NCBI GenBank assembly: GCA_027451605.1
Contig: DAIDJA010000080.1
Span: forward strand, 1 to 7,448
Source: Acidimicrobiales bacterium
Lineage (GTDB): Bacteria > Actinomycetota > Acidimicrobiia > Acidimicrobiales > JABEUL01
Direction: 5' to 3'
DNA length: 7,448 nucleotides
In this document: positions 1 to 6,388 of the stretch, one piece after another
Numbering within the stretch: position 1 is the stretch's first letter
Layout: the number at the start of each line of letters is the position of its first letter
Made by a program: the position numbers and the translations under genes
Notes under the pieces: model-generated
What the model saw: only the letters and a program-made list of their open reading frames with translations
Database searches by the model: none
What the model was told of the DNA's origin: nothing

Positions 1-465
1 GAGTTGTCTATTTGTAGTTACTTTTTTATTTTGAAACTTATAGGCATAGGTTTCCCTGGAATCGACGAGAATCTCTAAATTCTCAAATTTTGACGCCCGC
101 AATGTAGGTATTCTGATACCGGGTTTAGTATTTTTTACTGTTTTCGCAGTTTGCCAAAATACTACTTCTCTCTGATTCTTAAGATTAGTAAAAATTATCT
201 GCGATCTGTTTTCTCTGAATCTATCCAATATTAAATCAATGGCAATACCTCTTTTATTAATGCTTTTGATTTGGATCCTCTGAATAATTTCAAATTCATC
301 GGACCATTCAGGTATCGGATGACAGTATAGCCTCGATGTTCTGGGCCAGGTATCGGATGTCTTTAATAGAATTTCCTTACCGCCAAAAGGAATTTTTAAA
401 ACATAGGGTAATTTAGAATCTTCATCAGGGTTTTTTGCGACGATAAATTCCTTTTCCATTGACAT
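1..465 (-). CDS. ERCC4-domain nuclease-like protein, N-terminal part (runs off left edge)
   Basis: The minus frame from 465 down to base 1 is open for 155 codons and reaches the window edge, so the C-terminal part is missing. It begins MSMEKEFIVAKNPDEDSKLP and contains FGGKEILLKTSDTWPRTSRL, a YCHPIPEW segment, DRFRENRSQIIFT and VVFWQTAKT. I recognise this layout from a family of actinobacterial ERCC4-domain proteins (LPY-L-LP-GG, TWPRT, RENRSQ-F). The visible part ends with ILVDSRETYAYKF at about residues 135-147, which matches the start of an ERCC4 (XPF-type) nuclease fold; the Asp and Glu of VDSRE would be metal-binding residues. The rest of the active site lies outside the window. The conserved N-terminal region has no function known to me. 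ATG at 465 and ATG at 459 are both possible; neither has an SD, and the -10 spacing favours 465. A role in DNA repair or processing is inferred from the domain only. Confidence 0.85.
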   Translation of the reverse strand, partial: MSMEKEFIVAKNPDEDSKLPYVLKIPFGGKEILLKTSDTWPRTSRLYCHPIPEWSDEFEIIQRIQIKSINKRGIAIDLILDRFRENRSQIIFTNLKNQREVVFWQTAKTVKNTKPGIRIPTLRASKFENLEILVDSRETYAYKFQNKKVTTNRQL

Positions 466-471
466 TAAAGC

Positions 472-477
472 TATATA
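472..477 (-). promoter_or_regulatory. Candidate -10 element for a leaderless ERCC4-gene transcript
   Basis: On the minus strand TATATA is followed by the 6 nt GCTTTA and then ATG at 465. A -10 hexamer at this distance would start the RNA at or next to the A of ATG, giving a leaderless mRNA, a common arrangement in Actinobacteria. No SD precedes the ATG. No convincing -35 is visible, and TATA-like strings are frequent in this AT-rich spacer, so this rests mainly on the spacing shared with guaA. Confidence 0.4.
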
Positions 478-693
478 TTAAGCATAATTTAAATTGAGCT
501 CGTTATACGAAATAAGCGCGCACCTAAGCTTCTAAAAGAGCTTGCCTAGCCGAGACATTATCAACCATATTTTAGCTTGCATTCATCCACGAATGAGCGT
601 ATCAAAGCCTTGTTGTATTGATGAAAACTGATCGAAATACTAAACGATATGTATCTGAATTTGATTTAAACGGTTGGCTCAAAGATGTATCAT

Positions 694-1872
694 CTAAAAC
701 TCAATGGGTAGCACTCTTGGCCCTCTTACCTGACCAAGCGACCAAGTAACCGACTCAGAATCTTTTAGTCTAAACTCAGGTAGTCGTACCAACAAAGTCT
801 CAACGGCAGTCGTTAACTCCATTCTCGCCAAATTCGACCCTAGGCAGCGATGTATTCCGACCCCGAATGCAAAGTGTCGGTTTTTGTCACGATCTATAAT
901 CACGTCATCCGCATTTTCAAAAGCTTCGTTGTCTCTGTTTGCCGCCGGAAAAGGCAAGAGGACCGGATCGCCTTTTTTCATGGGACATCCCTTAAATACT
1001 GTATCTTTGGACACCTCTCGTGCCATCGTTACGGGAGCAAAGGCTCGCAGAAATTCTTCAATGGCAATTGGAAGAAGGTTAGGTTCATCTCTCAAACGCT
1101 GCTGATCTTTAGGATGGGAAGCCAAATGCCATATCGAAGCTCCTATCGCAGACCATGTAGTGTCGATCCCCGCCACAAGCAGCAGCAAACACCCTCCGAA
1201 TATTTCCTGATCGGTGAGCGGTCGTTCATCAATTTTTGTATTTATGAGAAAAGTGACGAGATCGTCTTTCGGCTGAGCCTTTCTTAAATTTATCTGATTT
1301 TGAAAATATTCAAAAAAGTGTAACAGATTTGTTGCCGCTACGGAAATGTCAGTTGGAGCAAGTTCCAAAAAATTATGCACCCATATTCTGAACTGATCAC
1401 CGTCTTCATCGGGTATACCCAACATTTGAGCTATTATCTTGATCGGAATATGCTGCGCATAATCCATAGCTCCGTCGAAAAACTTTTGTTCGATAAAACT
1501 ATCTATAAGCTCATTTGCAAGCAACGCCACCGTAGGTTTTAAAGCTTCAATTCGAGCCGGAGAGAAAAATGGGAGAAGCAATCGTCTAAACGAGGTGTGA
1601 TACGGAGGATCAGACGAGATTGGAGGAACTTGAAGACCGAAGTCTGCCATGGCTCCAAATTCTGCAACAACCGGAGAACGTGATGAGAAAGTATCTGTAT
1701 CTCTCGCAATCTGTTCAATGTCGGAATACTTCGTGGGTATCCACATCCCCCTAAACTTTTCAGATTGTGCAATTGGGCAGTTATTCTGTAAGTCTTTCCA
1801 GATTTCGAAGGCATTCTGAGCATAAACTTCAGAGAAGTGATCAAAGTTGTTCTTATAGTCCAATTCAGTCAT
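694..1872 (-). CDS. Cytochrome P450 monooxygenase, complete (392 aa)
   Basis: This is a soluble bacterial heme monooxygenase, which would insert one O2 oxygen into an organic substrate using electrons from a ferredoxin and reductase. Numbered from the ATG at 1872, the C-helix region SSDPPYHTSFRR is near residues 86-97. The I-helix oxygen-activation motif AGIDTT is at 234-239, with the Asp-Thr pair present, and the K-helix ExxR (EFLR) is at 273-276. The PFPAANRD segment follows, and the heme-ligand loop FGVGIHRCLG is at 336-345 with Cys343 as axial ligand. There is no signal peptide or membrane anchor, and about 400 aa is normal for the class. The start at 1872 is preferred over an in-frame TTG at 1893 because GGAG lies 8 nt before the ATG and the seven extra residues would be encoded across that site. 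The substrate and CYP family cannot be assigned. No ferredoxin or reductase gene is in the window. The gene is transcribed away from guaA and towards the ERCC4 gene, 228 bp downstream. Confidence 0.97.
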   Translation of the reverse strand: MTELDYKNNFDHFSEVYAQNAFEIWKDLQNNCPIAQSEKFRGMWIPTKYSDIEQIARDTDTFSSRSPVVAEFGAMADFGLQVPPISSDPPYHTSFRRLLLPFFSPARIEALKPTVALLANELIDSFIEQKFFDGAMDYAQHIPIKIIAQMLGIPDEDGDQFRIWVHNFLELAPTDISVAATNLLHFFEYFQNQINLRKAQPKDDLVTFLINTKIDERPLTDQEIFGGCLLLLVAGIDTTWSAIGASIWHLASHPKDQQRLRDEPNLLPIAIEEFLRAFAPVTMAREVSKDTVFKGCPMKKGDPVLLPFPAANRDNEAFENADDVIIDRDKNRHFAFGVGIHRCLGSNLARMELTTAVETLLVRLPEFRLKDSESVTWSLGQVRGPRVLPIEF

Positions 1873-1880
1873 TAAAAGTA

Positions 1881-1884
1881 CTCC
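1881..1884 (-). promoter_or_regulatory. Ribosome binding site that fixes the P450 start
   Basis: On the minus strand GGAG is followed by 8 nt and then ATG at 1872. This is a good SD distance. It supports ATG 1872 over the TTG 21 nt upstream, which has no SD. Confidence 0.75.
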
Positions 1885-1908
1885 GATTCTCAATTCTTAA
1901 GCACGAAT

Positions 1909-1922
1909 AATTGCTTGCAATT
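1909..1922. promoter_or_regulatory. 14-bp dyad AATTGCTTGCAATT, candidate operator of the P450 gene
   Basis: AATTGC and GCAATT are perfect inverted arms separated by TT, 37-50 bp upstream of the P450 ATG. Short TTGC-NN-GCAA dyads of this kind are typical of dimeric winged-helix repressors such as MarR-type proteins. If the TAAAAT at 1942-1947 (minus) is the -10, the dyad lies just downstream of the transcription start, a position suited to repression. No regulator gene is visible in the window, so the binding protein is unknown. Confidence 0.4.
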
Positions 1923-1941
1923 TTTCGAACTTCTCGCCAAG

Positions 1942-1947
1942 ATTTTA
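1942..1947 (-). promoter_or_regulatory. Weak candidate -10 (TAAAAT) for the P450 gene
   Basis: On the minus strand TAAAAT lies 69 bp upstream of the P450 ATG and would give a leader of roughly 60 nt carrying the 14-bp dyad and the SD. No good -35 is seen at 16-18 bp. The surrounding DNA is AT-rich, so a chance match is quite possible. Confidence 0.25.
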
Positions 1948-2108
1948 CCAATTTCATACCATTGTCTTTAAGAATGGATAATATGAAATTGCACTTTGGG
2001 GTTATTCGCATAATATTAACCTAAAAAAATAATTTTGTTCACAGTATTGATTGCCCGCTGAAGCCGACAACTTTATATCATCTCCTGACAGATAATATGT
2101 ATTTATTA

Positions 2109-2124
2109 TACATTATATAATGTA
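2109..2124. repeat. Perfect 16-bp palindrome TACATTATATAATGTA
   Basis: The two 8-bp halves are exact reverse complements with no spacer. The centre contains TATAAT on both strands (2116-2121 plus, 2112-2117 minus). A partial third arm, ATGTAT at 2097-2102, lies just upstream and pairs with ATACAT at 2108-2113. It sits near the middle of the divergent spacer, so it could be an operator acting on one or both genes. In such AT-rich DNA part of the symmetry may be chance. Confidence 0.5.
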
Positions 2125-2195
2125 ACATTTTATAGCGTTATTATAAATTTAACAAATAAATTATCCGGATATCACAATTTTTTTTACTTGAACTT

Positions 2196-2201
2196 TATAA
2201 T
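2196..2201 (+). promoter_or_regulatory. Candidate upstream promoter of guaA (consensus TATAAT)
   Basis: A perfect TATAAT follows a T-rich tract at about 2178-2185 and would start transcription near 2208, giving guaA a leader of about 180 nt. No clear -35 lies 16-18 bp upstream. An ATG at 2209 sits 7 nt after the hexamer and opens a 19-codon frame (2209-2268). Confidence 0.35.
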
Positions 2202-2376
2202 GTCTACAATGGCAAACGAACTCTTCGGAATTTTTAGAGGAAGAAATTATAGTTTTATTAAATTGTGATCCCTTACTGCCAAATTTACGCCTAAATATTA
2301 TTCACCTTATATCTCCAAAATAATCGATCAGTGTCGATGAATTGTCGTTTTGGAATAAAGGTCCTTCTGACTGCAA

Positions 2377-2382
2377 TATTAT
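2377..2382 (+). promoter_or_regulatory. Candidate -10 element for a leaderless guaA transcript
   Basis: TATTAT is followed by exactly 6 nt (TTTTAA) and then the guaA ATG at 2389. There is no SD, and an in-frame TAA at 2386-2388 directly abuts the ATG, so no longer start is possible. The spacing matches that before the ERCC4 gene. No convincing -35 is seen. Confidence 0.45.
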
Positions 2383-2388
2383 TTTTAA

Positions 2389-3954
2389 ATGGATTTTGAT
2401 TTTCACAAGAAGCATGACTTGGTTTTAGTCGTGGACTTTGGTGCTCAGTACGCTCAACTTATCGCCCGAAGAGTGCGTGAATTAAATATATATTCCGAAA
2501 TAATTCCATATAAAGCTACCGCCGAAGAAATTCAAAGTAAGAATCCATCAGCTTTAATTTTTTCGGGGGGACCGGCATCCGTCTACGAGTCGGGCGCGGT
2601 TTCAATTGACCCGAAAATTTATGATCTCAAAATTCCCATATTGGGAATCTGTTACGGATTTCAATTAATAGCAAAAGATTTAAACGGTGTGGTTTCAAAA
2701 AATGATGTTGCGGAATACGGAAAAACTTACACTTCTAAGGCAGATTCGTCCACATTGCTTAAAGACATCCCGGACAATTTCAGCACCTGGATGTCCCATC
2801 GTGATTCAGTTACTAAAGTTCCGGACCGCTTTAGTGTAATTGCAAGTACCGAAGAGACTAAGGTTGCAGCTTTTGAGTCAAGCTCTTTAAATATTTACGG
2901 GGTACAGTGGCATCCCGAAGTAATCCACAGTGAATATGGCCAAACACTGTTAAAAAATTTCCTCGTAGAATGCGCAAACCTAAAACAAGATTGGACAAAC
3001 AATTCAATTATTGATGAGGCAATTGATGAAGTCCGACAAACCGTAGGCGATAAGAAAGTTATCTGCGCATTGTCCGGAGGGGTTGACTCGGCAGTTGCGG
3101 CAACAATTGTGCAACGGGCCATAGGCGACTCTTTGACATGCGTATTCATTGACCACGGACTTTTACGGGCCGGAGAAGCCGAACAGGTGACCAATGACTT
3201 CGTTGCTTTAACCCATATCAAATTGGAAGTTCTCGACGCAAAGAAAAATTTCTTCTCGCAATTAAATGGGATTACCGATCCCGAGCAAAAAAGGAAAATA
3301 ATTGGTGCGCAATTCATCAGGGCATTTGAAGAAGCTACAAAACAAATAGCCGCCGATCAGGACATTGAATTTTTGGTTCAGGGAACTCTATATCCTGACG
3401 TAGTTGAATCGGGGGGCGGTAGCGGAACCGATGTCATTAAGAGCCACCATAATGTAGGCGGACTACCGGATGATCTTAAATTTAAATTGATTGAACCGCT
3501 CAGAAACCTATTCAAAGATGAGGTGCGTCAAATAGGTCTTGATCTCGGACTCCCACGAGATATCATTTTTAGGCATCCTTTCCCGGGTCCGGGACTTGCT
3601 ATTAGAATCATTGGTGAAGTAAATGATCACAATATAGATATAGTAAGAAGGGCGGACTTAATAGTAAGACAGGAATTTGGACAAGCAAACTTAGATGCGG
3701 AGATTTGGCAGTGTCCCGTGGTATTGTTAGCCGATGTTAGATCCGTGGGCGTTCAGGGAGACAGTCGTACCTACGGACATCCTATAGTACTGCGGCCGGT
3801 TACAAGTCAGGATGCCATGACAGCTGACTGGGCAAAGATTCCCTACGACATTCTAGAAAAGGTGTCAACAAGAATAACTAATGAGATACCCGAAGTTAAT
3901 CGGGTGATTTTAGATATCACCTCAAAGCCACCCGGATCCATTGAATGGGAATAG
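2389..3954 (+). CDS. guaA: GMP synthase (glutamine-hydrolysing), complete (521 aa)
   Basis: This enzyme converts XMP to GMP using ATP and glutamine, the last step of de novo GMP synthesis in the cytoplasm. All three parts are present. The class I glutamine amidotransferase domain (about 13-195) has the oxyanion segment SGGPASVYE (59-67), nucleophile Cys88 in GICYGFQ, and His175/Glu177 in VQWHPEV. The ATP pyrophosphatase domain (about 205-400) has the P-loop SGGVDS at 229-234, FIDHGLLR at 253-260 and [13 protein letters not shown] at 331-343. The C-terminal dimerisation and XMP-binding domain has [14 protein letters not shown] at 394-407 and ends [13 protein letters not shown]. The length fits bacterial GuaA. 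ATG 2389 is the first codon after an in-frame TAA and has no SD, so translation may be leaderless. No guaB is in view; the next gene starts about 140-190 bp downstream and may have its own promoter. Confidence 0.98.
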   Translation: MDFDFHKKHDLVLVVDFGAQYAQLIARRVRELNIYSEIIPYKATAEEIQSKNPSALIFSGGPASVYESGAVSIDPKIYDLKIPILGICYGFQLIAKDLNGVVSKNDVAEYGKTYTSKADSSTLLKDIPDNFSTWMSHRDSVTKVPDRFSVIASTEETKVAAFESSSLNIYGVQWHPEVIHSEYGQTLLKNFLVECANLKQDWTNNSIIDEAIDEVRQTVGDKKVICALSGGVDSAVAATIVQRAIGDSLTCVFIDHGLLRAGEAEQVTNDFVALTHIKLEVLDAKKNFFSQLNGITDPEQKRKIIGAQFIRAFEEATKQIAADQDIEFLVQGTLYPDVVESGGGSGTDVIKSHHNVGGLPDDLKFKLIEPLRNLFKDEVRQIGLDLGLPRDIIFRHPFPGPGLAIRIIGEVNDHNIDIVRRADLIVRQEFGQANLDAEIWQCPVVLLADVRSVGVQGDSRTYGHPIVLRPVTSQDAMTADWAKIPYDILEKVSTRITNEIPEVNRVILDITSKPPGSIEWE

Positions 3955-4083
3955 ATAAAGTCCGTTACATTTATTTTGTTGATGCTTACCCAAAGACCTA
4001 TTATCAGATACGTTAACCCACTTAATTAACTAAGCAATATAAATCGTAACTAAATATACTTCGAAGTTATTCGGTACTTTTGT

Positions 4084-4089
4084 TAGAAT
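4084..4089 (+). promoter_or_regulatory. Candidate -10 (TAGAAT) upstream of the membrane-protein gene
   Basis: TAGAAT lies in the 186-bp gap after guaA and would start RNA near 4096. It is followed by 6 nt and then an ATA codon that is in frame with the downstream gene. This repeats the spacing seen before guaA and the ERCC4 gene. The -35 region (around 4060-4066, TTCGAAG) is a poor match. Confidence 0.35.
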
Positions 4090-4140
4090 TAAAAAATAAC
4101 AGCTTCACGTCCGACTCCAAACAGAACCTTATTTCTACAA

Positions 4141-6270
4141 TTGGGAATCTTACTGATCCCGGTATTATGGAATCTCTACAACCTAAAGGCGACACTGACT
4201 CCGGCGGCATACTTAAATGATTCATCCATGCACGAACAGATGGTTCGACTTGCAGCGACTAGAATTGCTTCCGGCCAGCTCCCTTTAACCACGTGGTTCC
4301 CATACCTGGGGCTTGGCTCGCCTCATTTTCTTCACTATCAGAGTCTCGGTGCCATGGCTGTGGGATTAATTGGAAATATAATTTCACCAAATACCGCATT
4401 TAGATGGAGCACTTATCTTGGGGTTTCTTTGTGGCCCGTTTGCATATTTGTGTCGGCAAAAATATTAGGGCTAAAAAATCTGACTCCTGCGACAAGCGCG
4501 CTGTTTGCTTCATTTATTATGTCAGTTCCCGGAGTTGGGTATGAACAAAAGGGTTACATCTGGATAGGATACGGCCTCTGGTCGCAACTCGTTGCGTCGT
4601 GGTTTTTGCCACTTGGGCTATCTACGGCCTTTAGAGGGGTGACAAACAGACGATTTATTCCATATGCGATAACTTTTACAATGCTTACTGCGGCAGCCCA
4701 CTTTGAAACCGGATACCTCGCTTTCGGGGGAATAGTAGTAGTTGGATTTTTAAGCTTCAAGAATTTTTCGTTACGAATGATCAATACCGCCGTTATGCTT
4801 GTAGGTTCACTGGCGATGTCTCTTTGGATAATTTTCCCATTGATTTTTTATAAAAACTGGACTTCCATTAATGAGTTTTTCACCAATGGTCCGCTTGAAA
4901 AAGGCTACGGTGCCAAAATAGAACTTGGGTGGCTTTTTACCGGAAAGATGTTCGATTATGGCAGACTGCCAATTTTAACAATATTCGCTTTTTTGGGAAT
5001 TGTGGTCTGCATTTTAAATTGGCGAAAGTTAATAGTAGCCAGGTTATTGGTAGTTCTCTTTTTTGCGTATTTGGTTCTTTCTTTTGGACCAACGTCACTT
5101 CATCTGGTTGCAAATATAATTCCGGGTCACAGCGATCTATTTTTTCGAAGATTTATAATCGGCACCGACTTAATAGCAATTTTTGTTGCGGGATTCGGTT
5201 TTGACTTTTTAATTTCAATTCTAAGTAGATTTTTAAATTATATAAAGATGAAGGTGTCCAATACTTCTCTGCAGTTTAAAACCATCGGAACTTTAAATTC
5301 GATTTTGCTCGTGCTTACGGGAATACTGCTAGCCCCCATGTTTAGCCAACTTTACGAGTATGATTCATCAAATACGTTTCAAATTAATAATCAATATTCG
5401 TCTCAAATTTCTCAGTCCAAATATATAAGTCCTATCGTCTCATACATAAAAGAACATGAATCCGGTAGGACTTATGCCGGACTTCCCACTAATTGGGGGC
5501 AAAATTTTGTAATAGGTGAGGTTCAGGTTTTTAAGTTTTTGGAAGCAGAAGATATCCAAGAAGTAGGATATACTCTTAGGACTGCATCGCTGATGACGGA
5601 TCCCGAAGCCTACTTCAATGAAAACAATCCAAGTGACTACATCTTGTTTGGAGTCCGATATCTACTCTTGCCGAAAGGTTTTGCTCCCTTTATAAAATGC
5701 GTTCACATAATGACACTTGGTAATTATGCTCTTTGGCAAACACCTTATGGCTTTATTCATTTAGTAACCACAGTTGGCAATATTTCACTTAACAGAAAAG
5801 ACGTAGGAGTTAATTCAGCTAATTTTTTAAATTCCAACTTAGTATCGTCTAACAAGGAACTTGCTGTAAATTGGAACTCCGTGGCAGGGCCAAAACCACA
5901 GAACTCGCCGCCAAACTTGCTCGGATCGATAATACAAGTTAATCCGAACCTAGTAGACGGAAGACTTGCCGCCGAAGTAGATATTGTCCATAAGTCAATT
6001 CTGATGTTAACGGTATCATATGATCCCGGCTGGACGGTAACAGTAGACAATAGAAATGCATCCATAGTGATGCTGGCGCCTGCGGTAGTGGGAGTACCAC
6101 TTTTACCGGGTAGACATTTTATCCGGTTTCTCTATGTCGGTTTTAATTCTTATCCCTGGTTGTTTATGATAATGATTTTAAGTTTCAGCGGAGTTATCAT
6201 CTTCGTTAAATTAACTCCGTCCATTAAAAAAAGAGCTGTTAACTATCAGGAAAAGGCTAATGCTTTATGA
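4141..6270 (+). CDS. Polytopic membrane protein, PTPS-related / YfhO-like, probably GT-C type (709 aa from TTG)
   Basis: This is a large inner-membrane protein with about ten predicted helices (roughly 1-16, 92-110, 143-160, 174-203, 211-236, 275-292, 299-315, 338-360, 382-401 and 672-690) and a big outer loop at about 402-670. After the first helix comes LNDSSMHEQMVRLA (25-38), then GQLPLTTWFPYLGLGSPHFL (45-64) and HYQSL, as in the membrane proteins Pfam calls '6-pyruvoyl-tetrahydropterin synthase related'; the name is historical and no pterin enzyme is implied. The acidic residue after helix 1 (Asp27) and the C-terminal SYDPGWTVTVDNRNA (626-640) with PGRHFIRFLYVGF resemble YfhO-type GT-C proteins, which modify cell-envelope polymers with lipid-linked sugars. 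That activity is inferred. TTG 4141 is the first usual start codon but has no SD and leaves helix 1 short. The frame continues upstream to a TAA at 4090-4092 and would add 15 residues if ATA 4096 were used. The protein ends in a basic tail. Confidence 0.85.
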   Translation: MGILLIPVLWNLYNLKATLTPAAYLNDSSMHEQMVRLAATRIASGQLPLTTWFPYLGLGSPHFLHYQSLGAMAVGLIGNIISPNTAFRWSTYLGVSLWPVCIFVSAKILGLKNLTPATSALFASFIMSVPGVGYEQKGYIWIGYGLWSQLVASWFLPLGLSTAFRGVTNRRFIPYAITFTMLTAAAHFETGYLAFGGIVVVGFLSFKNFSLRMINTAVMLVGSLAMSLWIIFPLIFYKNWTSINEFFTNGPLEKGYGAKIELGWLFTGKMFDYGRLPILTIFAFLGIVVCILNWRKLIVARLLVVLFFAYLVLSFGPTSLHLVANIIPGHSDLFFRRFIIGTDLIAIFVAGFGFDFLISILSRFLNYIKMKVSNTSLQFKTIGTLNSILLVLTGILLAPMFSQLYEYDSSNTFQINNQYSSQISQSKYISPIVSYIKEHESGRTYAGLPTNWGQNFVIGEVQVFKFLEAEDIQEVGYTLRTASLMTDPEAYFNENNPSDYILFGVRYLLLPKGFAPFIKCVHIMTLGNYALWQTPYGFIHLVTTVGNISLNRKDVGVNSANFLNSNLVSSNKELAVNWNSVAGPKPQNSPPNLLGSIIQVNPNLVDGRLAAEVDIVHKSILMLTVSYDPGWTVTVDNRNASIVMLAPAVVGVPLLPGRHFIRFLYVGFNSYPWLFMIMILSFSGVIIFVKLTPSIKKRAVNYQEKANAL

Positions 6271-6305
6271 TCTTAGAATTCACGATAATGCGTAAATCTT
6301 CCACA

Positions 6306-6334
6306 TTGACGTCGAAAATTGGTATAACTAGGGT
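6306..6334 (+). promoter_or_regulatory. Candidate promoter in the convergent gap (TTGACG-17-TAGGGT)
   Basis: TTGACG at 6306-6311 matches five of six -35 consensus bases. After 17 bp comes TAGGGT at 6329-6334, which fits the loose actinobacterial TAnnnT -10. Transcription would begin near 6341, just before a perfect dyad and a ribosome-binding site. This is the only -35/-10 pair in the window with good spacing in a non-coding stretch. Confidence 0.35.
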
Positions 6335-6344
6335 CAGAGTGTAC

Positions 6345-6388
6345 GAATCACTTTGATTCAAAAAGGAAGATCCATATGATTTTGAATC
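6345..6388 (+). repeat. Two overlapping inverted repeats sharing one arm
   Basis: GAATCA (6345-6350) and TGATTC (6354-6359) form a perfect 6-bp inverted repeat around CTT. GATTCAAAA (6355-6363) also pairs with TTTTGAATC (6380-6388), a perfect 9-bp stem whose 16-nt loop holds the AGGAAG and ATG of the small reading frame at 6376. The two hairpins use the same middle arm and cannot form together. Neither is followed by a T run, so they do not look like terminators. Confidence 0.5.

Larger units (their letters stand above)
1873..2388. other. Divergent intergenic region between the P450 gene and guaA
   Basis: This 516-bp stretch has no convincing protein gene on either strand and is clearly more AT-rich than the genes, most strongly between about 2090 and 2200. 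It separates two divergent genes and so must hold both promoters. From left to right it contains the P450 SD, the 14-bp dyad, a weak minus-strand -10, a perfect 16-bp palindrome (2109-2124), a consensus TATAAT (2196-2201) with a 19-codon open frame after it, a small hairpin (2323-2338, ATCGA/TCGAT) and a second -10 right before guaA. I saw no tRNA and no recognisable riboswitch. Confidence 0.7.

Noticed and set aside
526..598. Small inverted repeats after the P450 gene (AAGCT/AGCTT at 526-543; CATTC/GAATG at 580-595)
   Set aside because: The stems are 5 bp with no T run in the direction of transcription; not convincing terminators.
621..749. 42-codon plus-strand frame between the ERCC4 and P450 genes
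   Set aside because: There is no SD and no suitably spaced -10, and it runs antisense into the P450 3' end; its length is within chance.
850..1287. 145-codon plus-strand open frame antisense to the P450 gene
   Set aside because: It lies wholly inside a well-supported P450 gene, has no SD and resembles no family; it is a shadow frame.
1873..1893. P450 start at TTG 1893, seven residues longer
   Set aside because: The GGAG SD lies inside this extension and points to ATG 1872; TTG 1893 has no SD.
1974..2024. 16-codon plus-strand frame in the divergent spacer
   Set aside because: It is too short, with no SD or promoter in the right place.
2208..2388. Purine riboswitch in the guaA leader
   Set aside because: Only a 5-bp hairpin (2323-2338) is visible; the conserved three-way junction and loop sequences of purine riboswitches are absent.
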